A DNA stretch of 64,000 nt. Origin: Deferrisoma camini S3R1 (GTDB taxonomy: Bacteria; Desulfobacterota; Deferrisomatia; Deferrisomatales; Deferrisomataceae). The stretch covers positions 2,195,014 to 2,259,013 of the forward strand of contig NZ_JAFN01000001.1 of the NCBI RefSeq assembly GCF_000526155.1. Direction: 5' to 3'. The notes below the pieces were generated by a model. The model worked only from the letters and a program-made list of their open reading frames with translations, made no database searches and was not told the DNA's origin. Positions within the stretch are counted from its first letter, which is position 1. Each line of letters begins with the position of its first letter. The translations under genes and the position numbers were made by a program. Positions 27,081-37,012 of this stretch are shown in pieces.

Positions 27081-28910
27081 ATGTACGGATGGCACGGAAA
27101 ACTGCTTCGGGTGAACCTGAGCCGGAGGACGACCTCGTGGGAGGAGATCCCGCCCGCGGTGCTCAAGGACTACGTGGGCGCCCGGGGTCTGGGCATCCGC
27201 TACCTGCTGGACGAGGTGGACCCCGCCTGCGACCCCCTGGGCCCGGAGAACAAGCTGATCTTCTCCACCGGCCCCCTCACCGGCACCCGGGCGCCCACCG
27301 GGGCCCGGTACATCGTCACCACCAAGTCCCCGTTGACCGGCGTGCTCACCTGCGCCAACTCGGGGGGGTTCTTCCCTGCCGAGCTTCGGCGGACCGGGGT
27401 GGACGCGATCGTGTTCGAGGGCTGCTCGGACGAGCCGGTGTACCTGTGGCTGTCGGACGGCCGGGCCGAGCTGCGGCCGGCCCGCGACCTGTGGGGAAAG
27501 ACGACCCACGAGACCACCGACGCCCTGGTCGCGGCCCACGGCCCGGGAACCCGGGTGGCCTGCATCGGCCCCGCCGGCGAGAACCGGGTGCGGTTCGCGT
27601 CGATCATGAACGACAAGGACCGGGCCGCCGGCCGGTCGGGCGTGGGGGCGGTGATGGGGGCCAAGAACCTCAAGGCCGTGGCGGTCCGGGGGACTACCCC
27701 GGTCCGCCTCCACGACGAGGAGGCCTTCCGGTCCGCGGTGAAGCGCTACCTGGACCGGTTCCACGAGACCTACCGAGACGAGCCCCCGCCCCTGCGCAGC
27801 TACGGCACCGCGGTCACCGTGATGGGCACCCAGAACGTGGGCGTGTTCCCCACCCGGAACTTCCAGACGGGCCAGTTCGAGCAGTGGGAGGCCCTCCACG
27901 GGGAGACCCTGACCCAGCGGTTCCTGGTGAAACCCAAGGCCTGCTTCTCGTGCCCGATCGCCTGCGGCCGGGTCACCCGGGTGGACGAGCCCGGGTACGA
28001 GGGCGAGGGGGAGGGCCCGGAGTACGAGACCGTCTACTCCCTGGGGAGCGACTGCGGGGTGGCCGACCTGGCCGCCGTGACCAAGGCCAACTACCTGTGC
28101 AACGAGCTCGGCCTCGACACCATCAGCATGGGCGCCACGATCGCCTGCGCCATGGAGATGTTCGAGAAGGGCATCCTGACCGAGGCCGCGGTGGGCATGG
28201 AGCTGCGCTTCGGCAACGCCCGGGCGCTGGTGGAGCTGACCCGGATGACCGCCCACCGGGAAGGGTTCGGCGATCTCCTGGCCGAGGGGAGCCTGCGGCT
28301 GGCCACCCGGTTCGGCCACCCCGAGTTGGCGGTGACGGCCCGGGGGCAGGAGTTCCCCGGCTACGATCCCCGGGGCGAGCAGGGCATGGGCCTCGCCTAC
28401 GCCACCTCGCCCATCGGTGCGTCCCACATGCGGGGGGACCCGGCGTACATCGAGATCCTGGGCGTGCCCACCCTGATCGACCCCCTGGAGTGGAAGGGCA
28501 AGGGCGAGCTGGTGGCCGAGTGGCAGAACACCTTCGCCCTGATCGACGCCGCCGGCCTGTGCGTGTTCTTCACGATCCGAAACCTGGTCACCCCCGACCG
28601 GCACGTGCGCCCCACCGGCATCCTCGAGCTCCTGAACGCGGCCACCGGCGCCGGGTACACCCTGGAGGAGCTGGAGCGGGCCGGGGAGCGGATCTTCAAC
28701 GCCGAACGCCTGTTCATGATCCGGGCCGGGTCGGGGGGGAAGGACGACACCCTGCCGCCCCGGATGCTCCGGGAGCCCATGCCCGACGGGCCGGCCAAGG
28801 GCATGGTGGTGCACCTGTCCGAGATGCTCGAGGAGTACTACCGGTTCCGGGGTTGGGACGCCGAGGGGAACCCCACCCCAGAGAAGCTCCGGGAACTCGG
28901 GCTGGGGTGA
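27081..28910 (+). CDS. Aldehyde:ferredoxin oxidoreductase family protein (tungsten/molybdopterin)
   Basis: A 609-residue AOR-family enzyme, normal length. The N-terminal domain has MYGWHGKLLRVNLS and YVGARGLGIRYL; GPLTGTRAPTGARY and SGVGAVMGAKNLKA follow. The [4Fe-4S] ligands are CFSCPIAC (Cys288, 291, 295) and a later Cys in DAAGLCVF. Such enzymes oxidise aldehydes to acids, reducing ferredoxin, with tungsten bispyranopterin. In this operon it could oxidise the semialdehyde made by the adjacent aminotransferase; this is an inference. Strong ribosome site (GAGAGGAGG). Confidence 0.94.
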   Translation: MYGWHGKLLRVNLSRRTTSWEEIPPAVLKDYVGARGLGIRYLLDEVDPACDPLGPENKLIFSTGPLTGTRAPTGARYIVTTKSPLTGVLTCANSGGFFPAELRRTGVDAIVFEGCSDEPVYLWLSDGRAELRPARDLWGKTTHETTDALVAAHGPGTRVACIGPAGENRVRFASIMNDKDRAAGRSGVGAVMGAKNLKAVAVRGTTPVRLHDEEAFRSAVKRYLDRFHETYRDEPPPLRSYGTAVTVMGTQNVGVFPTRNFQTGQFEQWEALHGETLTQRFLVKPKACFSCPIACGRVTRVDEPGYEGEGEGPEYETVYSLGSDCGVADLAAVTKANYLCNELGLDTISMGATIACAMEMFEKGILTEAAVGMELRFGNARALVELTRMTAHREGFGDLLAEGSLRLATRFGHPELAVTARGQEFPGYDPRGEQGMGLAYATSPIGASHMRGDPAYIEILGVPTLIDPLEWKGKGELVAEWQNTFALIDAAGLCVFFTIRNLVTPDRHVRPTGILELLNAATGAGYTLEELERAGERIFNAERLFMIRAGSGGKDDTLPPRMLREPMPDGPAKGMVVHLSEMLEEYYRFRGWDAEGNPTPEKLRELGLG

Positions 28911-28917
28911 TCGTCCC

Positions 28918-30258
28918 ATGTCTTTCGTGTTCCTCCGGAAGCCCGGGCGCCCCTACCCCGTGGCGGCCCGGGCCGAGGGCGTGTGGATCTGGGACACCGA
29001 GGGCCGGCGCTACCTCGACGGGTGCTCCTCGGCCTGCGTGGTGGGCATCGGCCACGGCGTGCGGGAGGTGGAGGAGGCCGCCCTGGCCCAGCGCCGGGCC
29101 GTGAGCTTCGTGCACGGCGCCACGTTCCTGACCGAGGCGTGCGAGCGGTTCGCGGCGCGGGTGGCCGGCCTCGCCTCCGACCCCCATCTGGACAAGGTGT
29201 ATCTCGTGTCCACCGGCACCGAGGCGGTGGAGACGGCGGTGAAGCTCGCCCGCCAGTACTGGCAGGAGGTGGGCGAGCCCAGGCGGCACAAGGTGATCTC
29301 CCGCTGGGGCTCGTACCACGGCAACACCGTGGGCGCGCTGGCCTACGGAGGCCATGCGGGCCGGCGGCGGCCCTATGACCCCCTCATCCCCCACACCCCC
29401 CACATCGAGCCGTGCTACTGCTACCGGTGCCCCTACGGGCTGCAGCCCGACCGGTGCGGCCTGGTGTGCGCCGAGGCCCTGGACCGTGCGGTGCGGTTCG
29501 AGGGCCCGGAGACCGTGGCCGCGTTCCTGGCCGAGCCGGTCGTGGGCGCCACCCTGGGCGCGGCCGTACCCCCGCCGGGCTACTGGCCCCGCATCCGGGA
29601 GATCTGCGACGCACACGGCATCCTCCTGATCGCGGACGAGGTGCTCACCGGAGCCGGCCGCACCGGCAGGGGGCTGGCGCTGGAGCACTGGGGCGTCTCG
29701 GCGGACCTCGTGACCCTGGCCAAGGGGCTCGCGAGCGGGTACGCGCCGGTGGGCGCGGTGCTCGCCCACGCGAAGATCCACGATGCCATCCGGGACGGAT
29801 CAGGGGCCTTCGTCCACGGGTTCACCTACAACCAGCACCCGGTCGCCATGGCGGTGGGGGACCGGGTGCTCCGGTACCTGGAGGAGCACCGTCTGATCGA
29901 CCGGGCCGCCCGGATGGGCACGGTGCTCCTCGAGCGGCTCCGTACCCTCTCGGACCTGCCCGTGGTGGGCGACGTGCGGGGCATCGGTCTCCTGGCCGGG
30001 ATCGAGTTCGTGGCCGACCGGGATACCCGGGAGCCGTTTCCGGCCCAAGCCGGCTTCGCCTGGAGGGTGGGGGAGGAGGCCCGGAAGCGCGGGCTTCTCA
30101 CCTACCCCGGCACCGGCTGCACGGACGGCCTCCGGGGTGACCACGTGCTGATCTGCCCGCCGTTCGTGATCGACGAAGACGAGATCTCGTTCCTGGTGGA
30201 CCGCCTGCGGGAGGCCGTGGAGGCCGCCGGCAACCCCGCGGATGAACGCGGTTCCTGA
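28918..30258 (+). CDS. Class III aminotransferase (omega-amino acid type)
   Basis: A 446-residue PLP enzyme. Landmarks are STGTEAVETAVKLAR, RWGSYHGNTVGAL, the cofactor-binding IADEVLTGAGRTG with its Asp, the PLP lysine in TLAKGLASGYAPVGAV, and HGFTYNQHPVAMA. An insertion rich in cysteines (CYCYRCPYGLQPDRCGLVC) near residue 165 is shared by one subgroup of this family. Members remove a terminal amino group from omega-amino acids, diamines or amino alcohols. It lies 7 nt after the AOR gene and ends the first catabolic block; a GC hairpin follows. Confidence 0.92.
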   Translation: MSFVFLRKPGRPYPVAARAEGVWIWDTEGRRYLDGCSSACVVGIGHGVREVEEAALAQRRAVSFVHGATFLTEACERFAARVAGLASDPHLDKVYLVSTGTEAVETAVKLARQYWQEVGEPRRHKVISRWGSYHGNTVGALAYGGHAGRRRPYDPLIPHTPHIEPCYCYRCPYGLQPDRCGLVCAEALDRAVRFEGPETVAAFLAEPVVGATLGAAVPPPGYWPRIREICDAHGILLIADEVLTGAGRTGRGLALEHWGVSADLVTLAKGLASGYAPVGAVLAHAKIHDAIRDGSGAFVHGFTYNQHPVAMAVGDRVLRYLEEHRLIDRAARMGTVLLERLRTLSDLPVVGDVRGIGLLAGIEFVADRDTREPFPAQAGFAWRVGEEARKRGLLTYPGTGCTDGLRGDHVLICPPFVIDEDEISFLVDRLREAVEAAGNPADERGS

Positions 30259-30269
30259 CGCCACGACAT

Positions 30270-30292
30270 GGGCGGGCCGGACGGGCCCGCCC
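30270..30292 (+). terminator. GC-rich hairpin after the class III aminotransferase
   Basis: A 9-bp GGGCGGGCC/GGCCCGCCC stem with a 5-nt loop, 11 nt after the stop codon. There is no T-run, so it may be a weak or Rho-assisted terminator separating the two catabolic blocks. Confidence 0.55.
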
Positions 30293-30337
30293 ACGATGCC
30301 CAGCCTTCCTCCCACACACCAAAACATCTTTTGATGC

Positions 30338-30366
30338 TTGACAGGAATTTCTGAAGCAGATAGGAT
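30338..30366 (+). promoter_or_regulatory. Sigma70 promoter of the Dpp-type block
   Basis: TTGACA (30338-30343), a 17-nt spacer and TAGGAT (30361-30366) in an A/T-richer stretch, about 65 nt upstream of the first ATPase gene. No other promoter of similar quality is seen until the end of the block at 39.5 kb. Confidence 0.75.
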
Positions 30367-30440
30367 CCGCCGCACAAGGATCAATCTTTCCCATACGGAA
30401 ACATCCGCCCGATCCACCGTCTCCGGCCCCAGGAAGGTCC

Positions 30441-31415
30441 ATGGCCCTCCTCGAGATCCGCGGCCTCCAGACATACTTCAAGACCCCCCAGGGAACCGCC
30501 CGTGCGGTGGACGGCGTCGACCTGACGGTGCGCGAGGGGGAGGTGCTGGGGGTGGTCGGCGAGTCGGGGTGCGGCAAGAGCGTCATGGCCCTGTCCGTGC
30601 TGCGGCTCCTGCCCCGGCCCCCGGCGTTCTTCGCCGGAGGCCAGATCCGATTCCGGGGCACCGATCTTCTTCGGCTCTCCGACGAGGAGATCCGAAGGAT
30701 CCGGGGCAACCGGATCAGCATGATCTTCCAAGAGCCCATGACCGCCCTGAACCCCGTGTTCACCGTGGGGAACCAGCTCTCCGAGGTGTTCCGGACGCAC
30801 CAGCGGCTCTCCCGGGCCGAGGCGCGCCAGCGGGCCGTGGAGATGCTGGGTCTGGTGGGCATCCCTTCCCCCCAGCGCCGGTACCGGTCTTACCCCCACG
30901 AGATGTCCGGCGGCATGCGCCAGCGGGTGATGATCGCCATGGCCCTGGCGTGCCGGCCCGACCTGCTGCTCGCGGACGAACCCACCACGGCCCTGGACGT
31001 GACGATCCAGGCCCAGATCCTGGACCTGATGAAGGAGCTGCGGGAGCAGCTGGGCACGGCCATCGTGCTCATCACCCACGACATGGGGGTGGTGGCCGAG
31101 ATGGCCGACCGGGTGGCCGTGATGTACCTGGGCCGGGTGGTCGAGGAGGCCGAGACCCGGGAGCTGTTCGAGCGCCCCCTGCACCCCTACACCCGGGGGC
31201 TCTTGCGCGCCATCCCGTCGGTGTCACAGGAGAAGAGCGAGCTGTTCGAGATCCCGGGCACCGTTCCGAGCCCGGTGAACCTGCCCGACGGGTGTCCGTT
31301 CCACCCGCGGTGCCCCGACCGCCAGGAGGGGTGCCGGCGCGAGCGGCCCGTGCTGGAGGAGCTCCATGCCGGCCACCGGGTCGCCTGCTGGGTGGCCCAG
31401 GGGGGAAGCGCCTGA
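30441..31415 (+). CDS. Dipeptide/oligopeptide-type ABC transporter ATP-binding protein, DppD class
   Basis: A 324-residue ATPase. Walker A is GESGCGKSV, signature [15 protein letters not shown], Walker [13 protein letters not shown]. The C-terminal oligopeptide-transporter extension carries [14 protein letters not shown], a cysteine motif that binds a [4Fe-4S] cluster in several Dpp ATPases. It pairs with the next gene, whose ATG overlaps this stop codon (TGATG). Cargo may be peptides, nickel chelates, opines or other amino compounds. Confidence 0.93.
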   Translation: MALLEIRGLQTYFKTPQGTARAVDGVDLTVREGEVLGVVGESGCGKSVMALSVLRLLPRPPAFFAGGQIRFRGTDLLRLSDEEIRRIRGNRISMIFQEPMTALNPVFTVGNQLSEVFRTHQRLSRAEARQRAVEMLGLVGIPSPQRRYRSYPHEMSGGMRQRVMIAMALACRPDLLLADEPTTALDVTIQAQILDLMKELREQLGTAIVLITHDMGVVAEMADRVAVMYLGRVVEEAETRELFERPLHPYTRGLLRAIPSVSQEKSELFEIPGTVPSPVNLPDGCPFHPRCPDRQEGCRRERPVLEELHAGHRVACWVAQGGSA

Positions 31416-32452
31416 TGGCCCCCCTCCTGGAGGTCCGGGACCTGGTCAAGCACTTCCCGGTGCGTACGGGTTTTTTCGGCCGTCGAACCGCACGGGTGCA
31501 CGCGGTGGACGGCATCTCCCTCACCCTGAACGAGGGGGAGGTCCTCGGCCTGGTGGGCGAGTCCGGCTGCGGCAAGTCCACGGCCGGCCGCGCCATCCTC
31601 CGGCTGATCGAGCCCACCTCCGGCACCATCCGGTTCGACGGCCGGGACGTGCTCGCCCTCTCCCCCCAGGAACTCCGGCCGCTTCGGCGGGAGATGCAGA
31701 TCGTGTTCCAGGACCCGTTCGGGTCCCTGAACCCCCGGCTCACCGTGGGCCAGATCGTGGAGGAGCCCCTGCGCACCCACCACTGGGGCCGCCGGAGCGA
31801 ACAGCGGGACCGGGTTGCCGAGGCCCTGCGCACGGTGGGGCTCCTTCCCGAGCACATGGACCGGTTCCCCCACGAGTTCTCCGGCGGCCAGCGCCAGCGG
31901 ATCGCCATCGCCCGGGCCCTGGTGCTGCAGCCCCGTTTGGTGGTGGCGGACGAGCCGGTCTCGGCCCTGGACGTGTCGGTGCAGGCCCAGGTGCTGAACC
32001 TGCTCAAGCGCCTCCAGGCGGAGATGGGCGTGGCCTACCTGTTCGTCTCCCACGACCTGGGGGTGGTGCGCCACATGAGCCACCGGGTGGCCGTGATGTA
32101 CCTGGGCCGGATCGTGGAGGAGGGTCCCACGAGGGCCCTGTTCGAGGACCCGCTCCACCCCTACACCCGGGCCCTGCTCGAGGCCGTGCCCCACCCCGAT
32201 CCGGGCCGGAGAGGTTCCAGGCCCGCCGTGCTCCGGGGGGACGTGCCGTCGCCCCTGAACCCGCCCACGGGCTGCCGGTTCCATCCCCGGTGCCCCGAGC
32301 GCATGGACGTGTGCGGCCGGGAGATGCCTCCCTGCACCGAGATCCGACCGGGCCACGTGGTGGGATGCCACCTGTACGCCTCGGGAACCGGCCGACGGAA
32401 AGCGGGCCGTCGGCCCCTCGTCTCCACCCAGGGAAAGGAGGAAGAGCCATGA
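31415..32452 (+). CDS. Dipeptide/oligopeptide-type ABC transporter ATP-binding protein, DppF class
   Basis: A 345-residue ATPase. Walker A is GESGCGKST, signature [15 protein letters not shown], Walker [12 protein letters not shown]. The C-terminal [14 protein letters not shown] repeats the Fe-S-type cysteine motif of its partner. The start overlaps the previous stop by one base and its stop overlaps the binding-protein start (ATGA), which shows tight translational coupling. A Lys/Arg-rich tail follows the domain. Confidence 0.93.
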   Translation: MAPLLEVRDLVKHFPVRTGFFGRRTARVHAVDGISLTLNEGEVLGLVGESGCGKSTAGRAILRLIEPTSGTIRFDGRDVLALSPQELRPLRREMQIVFQDPFGSLNPRLTVGQIVEEPLRTHHWGRRSEQRDRVAEALRTVGLLPEHMDRFPHEFSGGQRQRIAIARALVLQPRLVVADEPVSALDVSVQAQVLNLLKRLQAEMGVAYLFVSHDLGVVRHMSHRVAVMYLGRIVEEGPTRALFEDPLHPYTRALLEAVPHPDPGRRGSRPAVLRGDVPSPLNPPTGCRFHPRCPERMDVCGREMPPCTEIRPGHVVGCHLYASGTGRRKAGRRPLVSTQGKEEEP

Positions 32453-33945
32453 GACACCGCTGCTTCGTTCCGTTGTTCGCGGCCGTCTGCCTGGTGCTCG
32501 GCGCGCTCCCGGGCCACGCCCGGGACACCGACACCCTCGTGGTGGTCCAGGAGGCCGAGCCCGTGGGCCTGGACCTCATGCAGAGCTCCATCCAGACCAC
32601 GATGAGCGTGTGCTACAACATCCACGAGACCCTGTTCCACCCCCAGGAGGACGCCTCGGTCAAACCGGCCCTGGCCGAGCGGTGGGAAAAGGTGGACGAC
32701 CTCACCTGGAAGATCTACCTGCGCAAGGACGCCAAGTTCCACAACGGCGAACCGGTGACCGCCCAGGCCGTGAAGTTCTCCTTCGACCGGATCATGAACC
32801 CCGACTTCAAGTCCCCCCACCGGGGCAAGCTCTCCGCGTTCACCAAGCTGGAGGTGATCGACGACTACACCTTCACCATCTCCACGGAGAAGCCCTACGC
32901 GCCGGGCCTGTACATCCTGGGGTACTACCTGCCGATCGTGCCCCCCAAGTACGTCCAGGAGGTGGGGGACACCCAGTACAACATGAAGCCCGTGGGCGCC
33001 GGCCCGTACAAGCTGGCCAAGTGGGTCCGGGGTCAGGAGGTGGTGCTGGAGCGGTTCGAGGGGTACTACGGCCCCAAGCCCGCTTACAAGCGGGTGGTCT
33101 TCCGGGGGGTGCCCGAGGAGGCGGCGCGCATCGCTGCGGTGCTCACGGGCGAGGCCGACGTGGTGAGCGGCATCCCGGTCCATCAGCGCAAGCGGATCCT
33201 CGAGTCGGGCAAGGCCTACCTCACGAACCAGATGGGGGTGATGCCGTACCTGGGGCTCAACACGTACAAGCCCCCGTTCGACGACGTGCGGGTGCGCCAG
33301 GCCATGAACTACGCCATCAACCGCGAGCTCATCAACAAGGCCCTGTTCGACGGTAAGGCCATCCTGTGCGCCGGCCCCATCAGCCCCCGCACCTTTGGCG
33401 CGGACCCCACCCTGAAGCCCTACCCCTACGATCCTGAAAAGGCGAAGAAGCTCCTGGCCGAGGCCGGCTATCCCGACGGGTTCGAGGCCCGGTTGGCGTA
33501 CCCCACCTACATGTCCCAGATCCAGGAGCAGGCCGAGGCCATCGCCGCCGACCTGGCCAAGGTGGGGGTGCGGGTGAAGCTGGAGCCGTTCGAACGGTCC
33601 GTGATGTGGCAGCGGTACAAGCAGCGCAAGCACCAGATGTACATCTACTGGTGGGACGACGCCCCCGAACCCGACCGGTACATGTACGCCCTGTTCCACT
33701 CCAAGAGCCGCGACTACTACTACAAGAACCCCAAGGTGGACGAACTGCTCGACAAGGGGCGCACCATCCTCGACCGCCAGGAGCGGGCCAAGGTGTATCA
33801 CCAGATCGACCGGCTTCTGTACGAGGACGCCCCCTGGGTCTACCTGTACGTGGTCCCCGAGGTGTTCGCGGTGGCCAACGACGTGGACTACCAGGGCCGG
33901 CGCGACGGCTTCCTGAACATGCGCTGGGCCAAGCCCAAGAAGTAG
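32449..33945 (+). CDS. Dipeptide/oligopeptide-type ABC transporter substrate-binding protein
   Basis: A 498-residue periplasmic binding protein of the large (SBP_bac_5) family. A signal peptide ([18 protein letters not shown]) precedes the mature start. It has the usual [21 protein letters not shown] segment and the [12 protein letters not shown] stretch. ATG is chosen by the strong AAAGGAGGAAG site. Ligands of this family include peptides, nickel, opines and sugars. The position between both ATPases and both permeases is unusual compared with A-B-C-D-F order but keeps all five components. Confidence 0.93.
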   Translation: MRHRCFVPLFAAVCLVLGALPGHARDTDTLVVVQEAEPVGLDLMQSSIQTTMSVCYNIHETLFHPQEDASVKPALAERWEKVDDLTWKIYLRKDAKFHNGEPVTAQAVKFSFDRIMNPDFKSPHRGKLSAFTKLEVIDDYTFTISTEKPYAPGLYILGYYLPIVPPKYVQEVGDTQYNMKPVGAGPYKLAKWVRGQEVVLERFEGYYGPKPAYKRVVFRGVPEEAARIAAVLTGEADVVSGIPVHQRKRILESGKAYLTNQMGVMPYLGLNTYKPPFDDVRVRQAMNYAINRELINKALFDGKAILCAGPISPRTFGADPTLKPYPYDPEKAKKLLAEAGYPDGFEARLAYPTYMSQIQEQAEAIAADLAKVGVRVKLEPFERSVMWQRYKQRKHQMYIYWWDDAPEPDRYMYALFHSKSRDYYYKNPKVDELLDKGRTILDRQERAKVYHQIDRLLYEDAPWVYLYVVPEVFAVANDVDYQGRRDGFLNMRWAKPKK

Positions 33946-34010
33946 AAACCCCGGGGGCGGGGCGCCGGCCTCGCCCCCCTTTCCCCCTTTGATCGAGAAC
34001 AGGACCGGCC

Positions 34011-34940
34011 GTGGGACGCTACATTCTAAAACGCCTATGGCACACCGTGTTCGTGCTGCTGGGCATCTCGGTGATCAGCTTCTTCTTCATCCGGCTGTCC
34101 GGCGACCCCGTGATGCTCCTGCTGCCCCAGGACGCCACCATGCAGGAGATCGAGGAGATGCGCGAGCGCCTGGGGCTGAACGACCCGCTCCCGGTCCAGT
34201 ACGCCCGCTTCCTGGGCAACGCCATCCAGGGCGACCTGGGGGAGTCCCTGTACTACCACACCCCGGCGCTGGGCCTGATCCTGGAACGCCTCCCCGCCAG
34301 CCTGGAACTGGCCGTGGCCGCCATGGGCATCGCCCTGGCGGTGGCGGTGCCGCTCGGGATCCTGTCGGCCGTGAAACGGGGGTCCCTGTTGGACCTGGGG
34401 AGCATGGTGGCCGCCCTGTTCGGGCTGTCCATGCCCCACTTCTGGCTCGGCATCATGATGATCCTCCTGTTTTCCGTGAAGCTCGGCTGGCTGCCCACCT
34501 CGGGGCGGGGCACCTGGGCGCAGCTCGTGATGCCGGCCGTCTCGCTGGGGATGGGGCTCATGGCCATGTTCGCCCGGCTGACCCGGTCGGTGATGCTCGA
34601 GATCCTGGGGCTCGACTACGTGCGGACGGCCCGGGCCAAGGGGCTGCGGGAGCGGGTGGTCATCGGCAAGCACGCGCTCAAGAACGCCCTCATCCCGCTG
34701 GTCACCGTGGCCGGCATGCAGTTCGGGTTCCTCATCGGGGGCACGGTGATCATCGAGACCGTGTTCGCCTGGCCCGGCGTGGGCCGCCTGGTGGTGCAGT
34801 CCATCTTCAACCGCGACTACCCCCTGGTTCAGGCCTCGGTGCTGGTGCTCGCCGTGATCTTCGTGCTGGTGAACCTGCTCGTGGACCTGCTCTACGTGTA
34901 CCTGGATCCCCGGATCAGCTACCAGGAGGACCGGCCGTGA
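34011..34940 (+). CDS. Dipeptide/oligopeptide-type ABC transporter permease, DppB class
   Basis: A 309-residue inner-membrane permease with six hydrophobic segments. RYILKRLWHTVFVLLGISVISFFF begins the protein, with the family arrangement LGLNDPLPVQYARFLGNAIQGDLG; the EAA-type loop is DYVRTARAKGLRERVV. A GTG start follows a weak site. There is a 65-nt gap from the binding protein and a GTGA overlap with the next permease. Confidence 0.93.
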   Translation: MGRYILKRLWHTVFVLLGISVISFFFIRLSGDPVMLLLPQDATMQEIEEMRERLGLNDPLPVQYARFLGNAIQGDLGESLYYHTPALGLILERLPASLELAVAAMGIALAVAVPLGILSAVKRGSLLDLGSMVAALFGLSMPHFWLGIMMILLFSVKLGWLPTSGRGTWAQLVMPAVSLGMGLMAMFARLTRSVMLEILGLDYVRTARAKGLRERVVIGKHALKNALIPLVTVAGMQFGFLIGGTVIIETVFAWPGVGRLVVQSIFNRDYPLVQASVLVLAVIFVLVNLLVDLLYVYLDPRISYQEDRP

Positions 34941-35824
34941 CCGCCGCGGCCCCGGCCCTGCGCCGGCTTGGGGATACGCTGACGGAACTCCAGCGCCACC
35001 GCCAGGCCCTAGTGGGGGGGGCGTTGCTCGCCCTCATCGTGGGCACGAGCCTCCTGTTCCCGCTGTTCTACCCCAAGGACCCGCTCGCCCAGGACCTCCT
35101 GGCGCGGCTCCAGCCCCCGTTCTGGCAGGAGGGTGGGTCCCTGGCCCATCCCCTGGGCACCGACAACCTGGGCAGGGACGTGCTGGCCCGCATCCTGTAC
35201 GGCAGCCGGGTGTCCCTGATGGTGGGGTTCACCTCGGTGCTGGTGGCCGAGCTGGCGGGCATCGTGCTGGGGCTCGTGTCCGGCTTCTACGGAGGACGGG
35301 TGGACTCCGTGATCATGCGCACGGCCGACGTGTTCATGGCATACCCGTTCATGCTGCTCACCATCTCGGTGATCGCCGTGCTCGGCAGCTCCATGACCAA
35401 CCTGATCCTGGTGCTAGGGCTGTCGGACTGGACCACCTACGCCCGCACCGTGCGGGGCAGCGTGCTGTCGATCCGGGAGAAGGAGTTCGTGGAGGCCTCC
35501 CGCGCCGTGGGCACCCCCGGCCGGGTGATCCTGTGGCGCCACGTGCTGCCCAACGTGGTGTCCCCCGTGGTGGTGCTGGGGACGCTGCGGGTCGCCAGCG
35601 TGATCATCTGGGAGAGCGGCCTGTCCTTCCTGGGCATGGGCGTGCCGCCCCCCATGCCCACCTGGGGCCGGATGCTGGCCGAGGGACGGGTGTACATCAC
35701 CGAGGCGTGGTGGCTCGTCACCTTCCCGGGTCTGGCCATCATGGTGACCATTCTGGCGATCAACCTCCTGGGCGACGGCCTCCGGGACGCCCTGGACCCC
35801 CGGCTGCGTAACATCGTGAGCTGA
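34937..35824 (+). CDS. Dipeptide/oligopeptide-type ABC transporter permease, DppC class
   Basis: A 295-residue inner-membrane permease. HPLGTDNLGRDVLARILYGSR, GLVSGFYGG and the EAA loop EFVEASRAVGTPGRVILWRH are DppC features. The GTG start overlaps the DppB stop by 4 nt. It completes the transporter encoded from 30.4 kb; enzyme and regulator genes follow at once. Confidence 0.93.
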   Translation: MTAAAPALRRLGDTLTELQRHRQALVGGALLALIVGTSLLFPLFYPKDPLAQDLLARLQPPFWQEGGSLAHPLGTDNLGRDVLARILYGSRVSLMVGFTSVLVAELAGIVLGLVSGFYGGRVDSVIMRTADVFMAYPFMLLTISVIAVLGSSMTNLILVLGLSDWTTYARTVRGSVLSIREKEFVEASRAVGTPGRVILWRHVLPNVVSPVVVLGTLRVASVIIWESGLSFLGMGVPPPMPTWGRMLAEGRVYITEAWWLVTFPGLAIMVTILAINLLGDGLRDALDPRLRNIVS

Positions 35825-35848
35825 GTTCAACAACGGAAAGGGACCTCG

Positions 35849-37012
35849 ATGAAGGCGCTCGTGCTCGGCATCGGTTTGCAAGGGAAGGCCGTGCTCCATG
35901 ACCTGGAGCGGTCTCCTCTGGTGGACGAGATCGTGGCCGCGGACCTGGAAGCCGGACCCGTGGAGAACCACATCCGGAAAGGGGGGCTTCGGAAGACCCG
36001 GGCCGTGGCGGTGGACGCATCCGACCCCTCCGGCCTCCGGGATGCGATCCGGCGGTCCGGGGCAAGGGTAGTGGTGTGCATGCTGCCCCCGTCCCTGGGT
36101 CTGGCCGTGGCCCGGGCCGCGGTGGACGAGGGCGTGGCGTTCGTGAGCACCAGCTACGCCGGCCCCATCGCGGACCTGGACGCGGACGCCCGGGAACGCG
36201 GCGTGACCGTGCTGCCCGAGATGGGGTTCGATCCCGGCATCGACCTGGTGCTGGCGGCCCTGGCCCTGGGGGAGCTGGACCGGGTGGTGGGGCTGCGGTC
36301 CTACGGGGGGGGCCTCCCCGAGCCCACGGCGTGCGACAACCCCCTCAAGTACAAGATCACCTGGACCTTCGAGGGGGTGCTCCGGGCCTACACCCGGCCG
36401 GCCCGCCTGCTCGAGGACGGGAGGGAGACCCGGATCCCCGGCACCGAACTGTTCCGCCCCGACCACGTCCACACCCTGGCGATCCCGGGCCTGGGGGCGA
36501 TGGAGGCGTTTCCCAACGGAGACGCCGTGCGGTACGCGGAGGCGTTCGGCCTGGGGCCGGAGCTGCAACACATGGGGCGGTATGCCCTTCGGTGGCCGGG
36601 CCACTCCGCTTTCTGGTACCCTCTGGTGCGCCTCGGCTTTCTCGACGAGGACCCCGTCGAGGTGGACGGCGCCCTTGTGTCGCCCCGCCGGTTTCTGGTG
36701 GAGCACCTCACCCCGCGCCTTCAGTTCCGCCCGGACGAACGAGACGTGGCCGTGCTGCGGGTCCACGCCTGGGGTGAGCGGGAAGGGCGGAAGCACGAGG
36801 TGGTGTACGACCTGATCGACTACCGCGACCTGGACACGGGTTTGTTCGCCATGAACCGAACCGTGGGCTACACCGCGAGCATCGCGGCGCAGATGGTGAT
36901 GGCGGGGGAGATCTCCCGGGCCGGCGTGCTCTCCCCCGTGCGGGACGTGCCCGGGCACAGGCTGCTCGAGGAACTCCGGGCGCGGGGCATCCACGTGGTG
37001 CGAAGGACGTGA
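35849..37012 (+). CDS. Saccharopine dehydrogenase-family / lysine 6-dehydrogenase-like oxidoreductase
   Basis: A 387-residue NAD(P)-dependent enzyme, the same length as Geobacillus lysine 6-dehydrogenase (about 385), with matching landmarks. These are N-terminal VLGIGLQGKAVLHDLE, VLPEMGFDPGIDLVL, GGGLPEP with NPLKYKITWTFEGVLRAY, the RWPGHSAFWYPLV region and RRFLVEHLTPRL. Family members deaminate lysine's side chain or oxidatively cleave secondary amines such as saccharopine. Located directly behind a Dpp/opine-class transporter, it may act on the imported compound. AAAGGGA ribosome site; the stop overlaps the next start (GTGA). Confidence 0.85.
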   Translation: MKALVLGIGLQGKAVLHDLERSPLVDEIVAADLEAGPVENHIRKGGLRKTRAVAVDASDPSGLRDAIRRSGARVVVCMLPPSLGLAVARAAVDEGVAFVSTSYAGPIADLDADARERGVTVLPEMGFDPGIDLVLAALALGELDRVVGLRSYGGGLPEPTACDNPLKYKITWTFEGVLRAYTRPARLLEDGRETRIPGTELFRPDHVHTLAIPGLGAMEAFPNGDAVRYAEAFGLGPELQHMGRYALRWPGHSAFWYPLVRLGFLDEDPVEVDGALVSPRRFLVEHLTPRLQFRPDERDVAVLRVHAWGEREGRKHEVVYDLIDYRDLDTGLFAMNRTVGYTASIAAQMVMAGEISRAGVLSPVRDVPGHRLLEELRARGIHVVRRT

